From JAUWQU01 sp964605095 (GTDB lineage: Bacteria > Planctomycetota > Phycisphaerae > SM23-33): 15,012 nt of DNA. The stretch's first letter is position 1; every line of letters begins with the position of its first letter. Where the stretch lies: NCBI GenBank assembly GCA_964605095.1, contig CAZSBS010000109.1, forward strand, positions 1-15,012. Direction: 5' to 3'. The notes beneath the pieces were generated by a model. It was not told the DNA's origin, made no database searches, and saw only the letters and a list, made by a program, of their open reading frames with translations. The position numbers were made by a program, and so were the translations under genes. Shown here piece after piece: positions 6,885-13,331 of the stretch.

Positions 6885-7352
6885 TCATTCCCTCTTAGCC
6901 GTCTTGCTCGACAGGTCGGCGTCTATGCCTTCGCCACCCTCTCGCCCGTCGGCGCCGTAACAGATCACCTCGAACGGGGCGTCCGTGCCGGGGCAGTTGT
7001 ACTGGTAGGGCTTGTCCCACGGGTCCATTGGCTCGGCCGTAAGGGGAGGCTCGACGAGCTTCTCCGACGGCTTGGCCAGGATCGCCAGACCCTCCTCGTT
7101 GGTCGGATAGCGGTCGTAGACGCCGTAGAACGTGCCGAGGGCCTGGACGATCGTCGCGATGTCCTGCTTGACCCGCGCCTGCTTGGCGCTGATGAGGTAG
7201 CTGCGGACGTTGATCGTCACCATCGCCGCCATCACGCCGATGATCACGACGACGATCATGATCTCCACCAGCGAGAACCCTCGCCGGATCTCGCATCCAG
7301 CCGGCCGGCGGCCGAGAACGCGTGACTGTTTATGGAATCCATTACAAGACAT
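6885..7352 (-). CDS. gspG: Major pseudopilin GspG
   Basis: A 155-residue protein. Cleavage motif IRRG|FSLVEIMIVVVIIGVMAA has Gly at -1, Phe at +1 and Glu at +5 (residue 30). RYPTNEEGLAIL (81-92), DPWDKPYQY (110-118) and the calcium-binding C-terminal loop CYGADGREGGEGIDADL (131-147) are all GspG signatures. GspG polymerises into the pseudopilus that pushes folded substrates through the secretin. The ATG at 7352 overlaps the gspF stop by 11 bases, and GGAGG lies 6 bases before it. The leader is long (25 residues), and no other in-frame ATG, GTG or TTG occurs before the cleavage site. Confidence 0.95.
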   Translation of the reverse strand: MSCNGFHKQSRVLGRRPAGCEIRRGFSLVEIMIVVVIIGVMAAMVTINVRSYLISAKQARVKQDIATIVQALGTFYGVYDRYPTNEEGLAILAKPSEKLVEPPLTAEPMDPWDKPYQYNCPGTDAPFEVICYGADGREGGEGIDADLSSKTAKRE

Positions 7353-8547
7353 TGCTTGCCTCCAAAATGGGTAGAAGGGTCGCCATGGCGATGAAGCCGA
7401 TCACCACGGCCAGCAGAACGATAAGAAGCGGTTCGAGCAGCGAGGTCAGGCGGCGGGTTGCGATGTCCACCTCCTGGTCGTAGGCGCCGGCGAGTTGTTC
7501 GAGCATGTCCTCGAGCTCGCCGGACTGCTGGCCCACCGCGAGCATCTGCACGACCATCGGGGCGAAGACGCCGGAGGCCTCCAGCGGCCCGGCCACGTCG
7601 CTGCCGGCCGAGACCGCCGTGGCGTAATCGTCCAACGCCCGCTGGAACGTCCGGTTGCGGATCGTATGGCGCGTGATCCGTACCGCCTCGACGAACTGCA
7701 AGCCGCTGCGCAGAAGCGCCGCCAGCACGATGGCGATCCGCGAGGTGTTCTCCTTACGCAGAAGGTCGCCCAGGACCGGTACGCGGAGTTTGAGCCGGTC
7801 GGCGATACCCCGGCCCCGGTCGGTCCGCAGGACCGCCTGGACGCCGAGCGTCACAAGGGCGATGCCGGCAAGGATCGCCCACCACCCGTTGACCAGCAGG
7901 TCGCTGCAAGCCTTGACCGCGCGGGTGATGGCCGGCAATTCCCGCCCGGCCTGGGTAAGCGTGGTAAGCAGCATCGGCACGACGTACGTCATCAGGAAGA
8001 TCGAGACCGCCAGGCCGATCGTGCATACCACGGCCGGGTATATCATGGCGGTCACCACCCGGTTGCGGATGCGGTTGGCCTTGTCCTTGAAGTCCGCCAG
8101 GCGATGCAGGGACTTTTCCAGGCTGCCCGTGTTCTCGCCCACGCGGACGATGCTCGTGCAGAGCTCCTCGAAGTAGAACGGATGGCGGGCCATCGCGTCA
8201 GCAAGGGAGACGCCCTCGGCCACGTGGTCGCTGATCTGCTGGATCACCGTCTTGAAGTGCCTGGAATGCTGGCGCGTGAGCGTCTGCAGGGCCGGCAGAA
8301 GGGGTATTCCCGCGGTCAGCAGGGTCGCCAGCTCGCGAACGAAGCTCGTCACCTCCGTCTGTGCGTGCCTGCCCCGGCGGCGTGCCCGGAAGGAGGACTT
8401 GACCTCCTGGGCCACCGGCTGGACGCGAGTGACGGTCAGGCCGCGGTCGCGCAGAGAGTCCCTGGCCTGCCGCGGGGAGTCCGCGACGACCGTGCCGGAC
8501 ACCGACGCGGCGTCCAGGTCTATCGCCTTGTACTCAAAGACTGCCAT
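7342..8547 (-). CDS. gspF: T2SS inner-membrane platform protein GspF
   Basis: A 401-residue protein, the usual GspF length. The start MAVFEYKAIDLDAASVSGTV is the conserved N-terminal strand region. Two GspF/PilC cytoplasmic domains follow (about 65-165 and 268-370), with the paired motifs VRVGENTGSLEKSL (134-147) and MLAVGQQSGELEDML (335-349). Three membrane helices lie at about 168-192, 222-240 and 371-394. GspF is the polytopic core on which GspE acts to extrude pseudopilins. AGGAGC lies 4-5 bases before the ATG. In most T2SS operons gspF directly follows gspE. Here 6.3 kb of accessory genes intervene. Confidence 0.96.
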   Translation of the reverse strand: MAVFEYKAIDLDAASVSGTVVADSPRQARDSLRDRGLTVTRVQPVAQEVKSSFRARRRGRHAQTEVTSFVRELATLLTAGIPLLPALQTLTRQHSRHFKTVIQQISDHVAEGVSLADAMARHPFYFEELCTSIVRVGENTGSLEKSLHRLADFKDKANRIRNRVVTAMIYPAVVCTIGLAVSIFLMTYVVPMLLTTLTQAGRELPAITRAVKACSDLLVNGWWAILAGIALVTLGVQAVLRTDRGRGIADRLKLRVPVLGDLLRKENTSRIAIVLAALLRSGLQFVEAVRITRHTIRNRTFQRALDDYATAVSAGSDVAGPLEASGVFAPMVVQMLAVGQQSGELEDMLEQLAGAYDQEVDIATRRLTSLLEPLLIVLLAVVIGFIAMATLLPILEASNVL

Positions 8548-8635
8548 CTAAGCTCCTGACTGGATCTTCAGTTATAAGTCTTCAGTCGTCGGCCACACAT
8601 GCCAACAAACATGCCCATTGGGTGCTCCGCAGCCA
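8548..8635 (-). other. Short leader upstream of gspF
   Basis: An 88-base gap between the third lipoprotein stop and gspF. It is less GC-rich than its surroundings and carries a short direct repeat ACTGAAGA around TTATAACT (- strand). TTATAACT resembles a -10 box, but I found no well-spaced -35 box. It may therefore hold a promoter restoring expression of gspF downstream of the inserted block, or nothing. Confidence 0.3.
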
Positions 8636-9103
8636 TCAGGACTTCCGGGCATTGTCCTTCTTCTGGACGCCGTTGGGATCGGCCGGCTGGGACTGGCTCT
8701 GTGGGTGTGTGGGGGTTGAGCCCCCCGTGGCTCCAGCCGATGACCTCAACGATCTCGTAACGTCCGATATCCTCTGACGGTATTGGCTGTATTCATCCCA
8801 TGACATATATCCATGCGGTGTCACAGACCGCCCTCCGCCTCTGACCTGGGCATAGTAGAAGGACATTGGCGCACCCAGATTGGAAATCGCATTCTGAAAC
8901 CCCTTTTCACGGAGGGAAGCGAAGAACGCCGTCTTCTCCTCCGGCCAGAGACAGCTAACGTAATAATCAAGATCCCGGAAGGGGGAAACAACCACCGCGC
9001 CGTTCGTGATGGTCGGCGTCGGCTCCGATTGGCATCCGGGCAGGACGCACAGGAAGGCCAATGTAAGTAACGTATATATAAGTGTTGTCCTTCGCACGCT
9101 CAT
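8636..9103 (-). CDS. Small lipoprotein coupled to mini-Rhs protein 3
   Basis: A 155-residue protein that I do not recognise. MSVRRTTLIYTLLTLAFLCV is a signal peptide ending in a lipobox-like LPGC, so Cys24 should be lipidated. The middle (DLDYYVSCLWPEEKTAFFAS, then FQNAISNLGAPMSFYYAQV) has mixed helical and aromatic character. The last 45 residues are a Ser/Thr/Pro/Gln-rich tail (HPQSQSQPADP). The ATG overlaps the stop of the upstream mini-Rhs gene as ATGA, and GAGGAGGAG precedes it. Translational coupling suggests the two products work together, as partner, tether or immunity protein (inference). It lacks the carboxypeptidase-regulatory-like motif seen in the other two cassette lipoproteins. 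Confidence 0.75.
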   Translation of the reverse strand: MSVRRTTLIYTLLTLAFLCVLPGCQSEPTPTITNGAVVVSPFRDLDYYVSCLWPEEKTAFFASLREKGFQNAISNLGAPMSFYYAQVRGGGRSVTPHGYMSWDEYSQYRQRISDVTRSLRSSAGATGGSTPTHPQSQSQPADPNGVQKKDNARKS

Positions 9104-9993
9104 TTGATCTCCTCCTCGGTTGTTGGCGCAAAATCGTATTCATCCAAAGTAATGCGAGACCTATCCGCCCAGATAAGCGAATTCTGAACGGTCACGCCGT
9201 CCGTGAGCAGTCTCGCTCTCAACTTGTAATCCCAATACCCAACCCATTGGGTAAGACCCCCAATCCTCTCGAACTTCTTATCGTATATGGCTGTTCGGAA
9301 AGATACAGTGTCGTGGAACAAGAACCTCTGTGGTGGGCCGCCGTTGAGAGCCTGCATTGGATCTGTCAAAAAGTCGATGCCTGGCTCATCGTTCCATTCA
9401 GCCCAATTATCACCGTAGGTGACCCTGTCCCATTCTGGGGGGCCGTCCACATCCCATAGGGGCCCCTCATGTCTTATGCCGCTTGGCGTGGACGTATCAT
9501 TTGTTAGTACCATAGCCCAGCCGTTACGCTTTAGCTGACTCATAACGCAGTCCTTGGGATTGGAATCTTCCGTAACGTATGCTCGGATATCAACTCGTAG
9601 CTGAATGCGCCATTCGATAGCGGGATTCCCGTTGTTGTTGGGAACTACAAGTGGTTTACCATCCGGCTTGTTACGTCTGATGAGTTGGGCCGAGTCCCTA
9701 TGCTTGAAAACAACTTTGGTAACGCAACATTTCGTTCCCATTGGGTCTGAGAACTGACAGGGCGAACTCCGCGCGTATTGGTACAGATTCATCCCGTCTG
9801 CGTATTGATCGCGCGGGATGAAGCCGCCTCCGACAGCCGGCCCTGCGCCGCCCGCACGCGTCGCTGTACCAGCCCCTGGGTCGCGCTGCATGAAGGTACC
9901 TGCACTCGGATTATACATGGCCGAGGCGTCTGTGGCAAGAATGTACACGGTTACAATGCCAACCAGTGCGGCGATCAGGTGTGTCGTTTTCAT
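9100..9993 (-). CDS. Mini-Rhs secreted protein 3, unknown C-terminal domain
   Basis: A 297-residue protein. Signal peptide MKTTHLIAALVGIVTVYILA ends at ASA (25). The Rhs-associated core follows at once (MYNPSAGTFMQRDPGAG, then FIPRDQYADGMNLYQYARS, then DPMG at about 83-86). From about residue 88 comes a domain I do not recognise, apparently beta-rich, with WRIQLRVDIRAYV, WDVDGPPEWDRVTYGDNW and WVGYWDYKLRARLL. No HExxH or HxxxD cluster is visible. The start is the ATG preceded by GAAAGGGGC. An in-frame upstream extension (MNHKKPTIITERGTN) lies in the duplicated leader and would spoil the signal peptide. Of the three copies this has the most diverged core, with no Leu after DPxG. It is coupled by ATGA to the lipoprotein gene below it. 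Confidence 0.8.
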   Translation of the reverse strand: MKTTHLIAALVGIVTVYILATDASAMYNPSAGTFMQRDPGAGTATRAGGAGPAVGGGFIPRDQYADGMNLYQYARSSPCQFSDPMGTKCCVTKVVFKHRDSAQLIRRNKPDGKPLVVPNNNGNPAIEWRIQLRVDIRAYVTEDSNPKDCVMSQLKRNGWAMVLTNDTSTPSGIRHEGPLWDVDGPPEWDRVTYGDNWAEWNDEPGIDFLTDPMQALNGGPPQRFLFHDTVSFRTAIYDKKFERIGGLTQWVGYWDYKLRARLLTDGVTVQNSLIWADRSRITLDEYDFAPTTEEEIK

Positions 9994-10101
9994 GTTCGTG
10001 CCCCTTTCGGTTATGATTGTTGGTTTCTTGTGGTTCATTGTCAGTTACCTCGCCGGTTGCCCGGGCGGGCGTGCGCGGCTGATGCGGGCTCGCGGCGCCA
10101 G
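9738..10101 (-). repeat. Cassette leader repeat, copy 3 (most diverged)
   Basis: Direct repeat spanning the Rhs core, signal peptide, ribosome binding site and intergenic leader of mini-Rhs 3, ending in a relic of the transglutaminase-gene 3' end. The best conserved part is the stretch around the start codon and leader (about 9985-10040). The distal end (GATGCGGGCTCGCGGCGCC on the + strand, 10081-10099) matches copy 1 beyond the point where copy 2 stops matching. Confidence 0.8.
10045..10101 (-). pseudogene. Relic of the transglutaminase gene 3' end (copy 3)
   Basis: On the - strand this stretch reads RARISRARPPGQPAR-stop, diverged from the PHQPRTHGQPAN-stop terminus of the transglutaminase-like protein at 13383. 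The same TAA is kept. The relic has no start or body and lies between lipoprotein 2 and mini-Rhs 3. It marks one end of the duplicated unit. Confidence 0.6.
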
Positions 10102-10159
10102 GCGACGGGAGATTGGAGTGCCTGTTGCGTAAATCCCGAGTGATGTCCGTGTGGATCTG

Positions 10160-10906
10160 TCATCTGACTCCATTGGAAACTTGAAGACACCATTCAACCA
10201 CTCTCGGATGTTCTCTTGTGGCGGCAGCCTTGTCTTCCAGTGTGAGACTCTCAAGCGTCAGCATCACGGAGTCGCAGGCCAGTTTGATTGCTTCCTTATC
10301 TCTTCCCGCACGGTAGTGTTCTGCCAAGTCGTTCCACATGGCGTCCTGGCCCAAAAGGAAAGCAAGTTTGTCTTGCCGTCTCTGTAGGGTGCGAGCATCC
10401 GGTTTCGCCCGTCCATACTTGTCGTTGCCCAAAGGAACCATCGGGAACTCTGTCAGGCTATTGCCTTCGTATGTCGAGCGCTTGGCGACTGGCGACGCGC
10501 GCATCTCCGAATACGTCGCATAGAACTGCGATCCCAAATACTCATAAAGGCCCGGCACATAGCCACGTGCAAAGATCACATTGCCTCGCCTTTCCTGCTG
10601 TACGAGGAAGAAGAGTGAGCCGTGTCCAGGGCTATATTCTGCCAGCCATAGTCGCGCATGTTCTCCTCTCATCAGTTGCACCTTCACAACGTGCCAGTCC
10701 TGGAATGCGCTTTCGTCAGGGTCCGACCATCGATGCCACGCCGTCTTGGCTACCAGCGATATGCCAACACAATCGCCCAGTGGTTCTCGCGTGTCGGCAT
10801 CCACAATTCGCAGACTGTGGTCCTCGCCTGGCTGCATTGCTCCATTGCACCCCCCGGCCAGGAGTATTACAGATAACATCGTGGCGCTGACGGCACATCC
10901 GCGCAT
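10160..10906 (-). CDS. Lipoprotein coupled to mini-Rhs protein 2 (carboxypeptidase-regulatory-like N-terminus)
   Basis: A 248-residue protein. MRGCAVSATMLSVILLAGGC is a signal peptide with lipobox LAGGC (Cys20). HSLRIVDADTREPLGDCVGI (about 30-49) resembles the first strands of a carboxypeptidase-regulatory-like (transthyretin-fold) domain. The remainder (VKVQLMRGEHARLWLAEYSP, GNVIFARGYVPGLYEYLG) looks beta-rich, then becomes helical (LQRRQDKLAFLLGQDAMW). I do not recognise the C-terminal half. The ATG overlaps the mini-Rhs 2 stop as TGATG, with AAGGAAAGG upstream, so translation is coupled. A pairing with the phospholipase-like protein encoded just before is likely. Whether it protects, tethers or assists is unknown. 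Confidence 0.78.
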   Translation of the reverse strand: MRGCAVSATMLSVILLAGGCNGAMQPGEDHSLRIVDADTREPLGDCVGISLVAKTAWHRWSDPDESAFQDWHVVKVQLMRGEHARLWLAEYSPGHGSLFFLVQQERRGNVIFARGYVPGLYEYLGSQFYATYSEMRASPVAKRSTYEGNSLTEFPMVPLGNDKYGRAKPDARTLQRRQDKLAFLLGQDAMWNDLAEHYRAGRDKEAIKLACDSVMLTLESLTLEDKAAATREHPRVVEWCLQVSNGVR

Positions 10907-11787
10907 CAGTCCTTGCCCTTTCCTTGGCATGTGCAGGGGCAATTGGCCTTGAAATCCTCGATTACCCCCTTCGTGGCCGCCTCCATTGCCTGATACTTGA
11001 CGGCGTTGATGGCCGGATCATCGCAACGAGTATCAAAGACGCCTTCGCTGACGGCAGTTATGATCTCGCCTGTTTCCGGATCGCGGGATTGCAAGAGAAC
11101 CCCCTTGGGGTGGCCACCAAGGTCGGGAACGCCCCCTCCGTGGCTGTAGGAATCTTGCAGCATGTGCAGGAACCGTCCGAACTCCTGTACATCGCATCGC
11201 TTGGGGCTATTCTTTCTGTGGATCACCTCCGCGTAGAGTCTTGCCACTTCATCGTTCGCGAGTCCGTACTCCACCTTGTTCTGGGGCACGAACGGAATAA
11301 CCGGCCCCGCCCCAGGCATGTGATAGTTGTAATCTGCCTGGTGTCCAGGGAACAGGGTGGCCAGGCCCAGCGAGAGCAAGCTGAAGATGACGTTGGGCGG
11401 CGCCTCATGCCAAGCATTGTCCATCTCTTGATTGGCGTTTGCCACCTGCTCAGCTATCTGTGGGCACTCGTTGGCCACCAACTGCCGCGTGAGGGTGGTG
11501 TGGGTGTCTTCCCCCCAAAGCCCCATTGGGTCGACATACCTGACCGGGTTGCTCCGCACGGACTGGTACAGATTCGTCCCATCCGCGTACTGCCCGGTTG
11601 GATCACGCGGGATGAATCCACCTTGCGCAGCCGGGCCGCCTGCGCCGATTCGCGCAGCACTTCCGGCTCCCGGGTCGCGGCTCATGAACCGGCCCATACC
11701 GGGGTGGTAGTATGCCGAGGCGTCGGCGGCAAGAATGCACACGGCGACAAAGCCAACAAACGCGGGGATCAAATGTGTCCGTTTCAT
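10906..11787 (-). CDS. Mini-Rhs secreted protein 2 with zinc-dependent phospholipase C-like domain
   Basis: A 293-residue protein. Signal peptide to ADASA (25), then the Rhs core YYHPGMGRFMSRDPGAG (26-42), a Gly/Ala linker, QYADGTNLYQSVRSNP (66-81) and DPMGL (86-90). The C-terminal domain has EDTHTTLTRQL (93-103), ANANQEMD (116-123), YNYHMPG (153-159) and FGRFLHMLQDSYSHGGG (203-219). The His208-xxx-Asp212-xxx-His216 helix, together with His96, Asp123 and His156, matches the metal-ligand layout of the bacterial zinc-dependent phospholipase C/S1-P1 nuclease fold. Related domains are known as C-terminal effectors in Rhs-type polymorphic toxins. An envelope or lipid target is inference. The start is set by GAAAGGGGC before ATG and by the signal peptide. 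The downstream lipoprotein gene overlaps by one base. Confidence 0.85.
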   Translation of the reverse strand: MKRTHLIPAFVGFVAVCILAADASAYYHPGMGRFMSRDPGAGSAARIGAGGPAAQGGFIPRDPTGQYADGTNLYQSVRSNPVRYVDPMGLWGEDTHTTLTRQLVANECPQIAEQVANANQEMDNAWHEAPPNVIFSLLSLGLATLFPGHQADYNYHMPGAGPVIPFVPQNKVEYGLANDEVARLYAEVIHRKNSPKRCDVQEFGRFLHMLQDSYSHGGGVPDLGGHPKGVLLQSRDPETGEIITAVSEGVFDTRCDDPAINAVKYQAMEAATKGVIEDFKANCPCTCQGKGKD

Positions 11788-11889
11788 GTTCGTGCCCCTT
11801 TCGGCTATGATTGTCGGTTCCTTGTGGTTCATTGTCAATTAGTTCGCCGGCTGGCCATGCGTACGCGGCTGATAAGGTTGATACGGGTG
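11520..11889 (-). repeat. Cassette leader repeat, copy 2
   Basis: Direct repeat matching copy 1. It is nearly identical by eye from about 11683 to 11887 (signal peptide, start, ribosome binding site, leader and transglutaminase 3' relic) and weaker across the rest of the core. Similarity ends at ATACGGG on the + strand (11881-11887), which gives a likely duplication junction. Confidence 0.88.
11839..11889 (-). pseudogene. Relic of the transglutaminase gene 3' end (copy 2)
   Basis: Read on the - strand this gives HPYQPYQPRTHGQPAN-stop, against PHQPHQPRTHGQPAN-stop at the true C-terminus of the transglutaminase-like protein (13383 onward). There is no start codon or upstream body; similarity stops at the duplication junction. 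It occupies the spacer before mini-Rhs 2. The remaining 136 bases up to the lipoprotein 1 stop hold nothing I can recognise. Confidence 0.8.
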
Positions 11890-12025
11890 TGAGCTTGTCA
11901 GTGTCATTGTTGGAGACCTTGTTATGGGCTGGTATTCTAATTGTGTCGGGCTTTTCCACTCTACGCCAAGCGGGAGGCAAGACGCAAGACGCTCTTGGTT
12001 GGCCGATCCCGCTGTTTCTCGCAAC

Positions 12026-12529
12026 TCACTCCGCCGCCGGTTCCAGCACGATGTCGCCGATCTGGATGTGGCGCATACCTTGTGCCACCTTCATCTGAGA
12101 GTCCTGATCCAAACGTATCTTCTTCTTCCTCCACACCCCTTCTTTCTCTACGTAAACACACATCGCGCCAAGGGGCGGGCCAACGCTGGGTGGGGAGCCT
12201 ATAGGTATTATCCCCATAAACATATATGTCGTAAAGCTACCGGCAGGAAATGGAACTGCAAACCGACCATCGGCATCAGTGTGTTGCCACCCCGGCCAGA
12301 AAGCGGGCTCCTTAGCGGGATCGAATCTATCCTCTGGGTCCTGAAGCACAGTAAGGCGGAGCCCTACTAAGGGTTGGCCGTCACTACTATCCAGGATCCG
12401 GCCTGCTGCAATATACGTGAAACTGCCGTGTGCGCCCAGGCACCCACTTGTGATGCACGCCGCAACAAGCAACAGAAGCCTTACTACTGCTAATACGCCG
12501 GCGGAAGTGTTCAGGATGTTACGTTCCAT
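12026..12529 (-). CDS. Lipoprotein coupled to mini-Rhs protein 1 (carboxypeptidase-regulatory-like domain)
   Basis: A 167-residue protein. A long hydrophobic signal peptide (GVLAVVRLLLLVAACITSGC) ends in a lipobox with a weak -3 residue (TSGC, Cys30). The mature part GRILDSSDGQPLVGLRLTVL ... HTDADGRFAVPFPAG is the classic carboxypeptidase-regulatory-like (CarboxypepD_reg/transthyretin) pattern, a small beta-sandwich often found in surface proteins. The C-terminus is short and basic (WRKKKIRLDQDSQ). The ATG at 12529 overlaps the end of mini-Rhs 1 by 11 bases, so the two are co-translated. A longer in-frame start at 12568 would extend further into mini-Rhs 1 and add a non-signal leader. Given the coupling, it is a candidate partner or immunity protein for the HExxH protein. 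Confidence 0.78.
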   Translation of the reverse strand: MERNILNTSAGVLAVVRLLLLVAACITSGCLGAHGSFTYIAAGRILDSSDGQPLVGLRLTVLQDPEDRFDPAKEPAFWPGWQHTDADGRFAVPFPAGSFTTYMFMGIIPIGSPPSVGPPLGAMCVYVEKEGVWRKKKIRLDQDSQMKVAQGMRHIQIGDIVLEPAAE

Positions 12530-13331
12530 ATGGGCTCGCTTTCTTGTCACAGTCATACCCAGGAACACAGAATCCGTACCCTACCCAGTAATGGTACGTC
12601 GTAGCCATGCTCTCCCAACTTGTCCAGCCTCTCGGATAGTCTTTACTTGAGTCGACCCTGCCACAATCAATCGTACCACAGGCGTGACTGGCTTCATGCG
12701 CAATGTTTGTGATCCGGTGACCGGTGGAGTTGGCGAAGTGGCTGTGGCAGAAATGAATCCGAGTGCCAAATACCCACTTGATCCATGCTTCAGACTTCCT
12801 CGCCTCGCACATGAACGATGCGCCCTTGGGCTCGCATTTGGCCCCAAGTGATTGCAGTGTGTCCGACATGCATTGCATCACTTCCCGGGCTCTACGGAGC
12901 TTCATCGCGGTGAACGGCGGATACTGTCCCAGATCTGCATCAAGGGCTTTGTCGATTTCACCTAGCAAGAACGGCAGAGATCGTTGCAAGTCGCCAACGT
13001 CAGCGTCGATCATTTTCTCCTGATCACTGCTACAGCATTCGTAAGGCTTCTTGAGAAGGCCAGTGGGGTCCCTAAACTTCCCGGGGTTGCTACCCACATG
13101 CTGATATAGATTCATTCCATCGCCGTATTGTTTGCCAACAGCATCTCGGGGGATGAATCCGCCGACCGCCACGGGTTCTCTGCCGGCACCGATGCGCATT
13201 GCGCCTCCGGCACCAGGATCACGGGACATGAACCGACCCATACCGGGGTGGTAGTATGCCGAGGCGTCGGCGGCAAGAATGCAGACCGCGACAAGGCCAA
13301 CAAACGCGGGAATCAAATGTGTCCGTTTCAT
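12519..13331 (-). CDS. Mini-Rhs secreted protein 1 with HExxH putative metallopeptidase domain
   Basis: A 270-residue protein. Signal peptide MKRTHLIPAFVGLVAVCILA to ADASA (25), core YYHPGMGRFMSRDPGAG (26-42), then YGDGMNLYQHVGSNPG (69-84) and DPTGL (88-92). The C-terminal domain contains IAHEASHACGTID (210-222). His212-Glu213-xx-His216 is a zinc-protease motif. The GTxD six residues on, and later MATTYHYW, recall aspzincin/M35-like (peptidyl-Lys metalloendopeptidase) enzymes, though the His-to-Asp spacing is shorter. The mature domain has ten cysteines, consistent with disulfides in an exported protein. The ATG at 13331 is preceded by GAAAGGGGC. The gene starts 51 bases after the transglutaminase stop and overlaps the next lipoprotein gene. 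The metal motif is visible; substrate and peptidase activity are inferred. Confidence 0.82.
   Translation of the reverse strand: MKRTHLIPAFVGLVAVCILAADASAYYHPGMGRFMSRDPGAGGAMRIGAGREPVAVGGFIPRDAVGKQYGDGMNLYQHVGSNPGKFRDPTGLLKKPYECCSSDQEKMIDADVGDLQRSLPFLLGEIDKALDADLGQYPPFTAMKLRRAREVMQCMSDTLQSLGAKCEPKGASFMCEARKSEAWIKWVFGTRIHFCHSHFANSTGHRITNIAHEASHACGTIDCGRVDSSKDYPRGWTSWESMATTYHYWVGYGFCVPGYDCDKKASPYGT

Noticed and set aside
8560..8600. Direct repeat ACTGAAGA around TTATAACT as an operator or promoter for gspF
   Set aside because: The repeat is short, and no -35 element at a normal distance could be found. It is kept only as a low-confidence note.
8600..8620. CCCATTGGG sequence downstream of lipoprotein 3, similar to the DPMG codons of the mini-Rhs cores
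   Set aside because: Only about 10 bases match, and nothing of the core, signal peptide or leader is present around it. It is probably chance, not a relic of a fourth cassette.
11890..12025. Spacer after lipoprotein 1 as a further small gene
   Set aside because: The open frames here run through the duplicated relic and show no start signal or domain. A small GCAAGAC duplication is the only visible structure.
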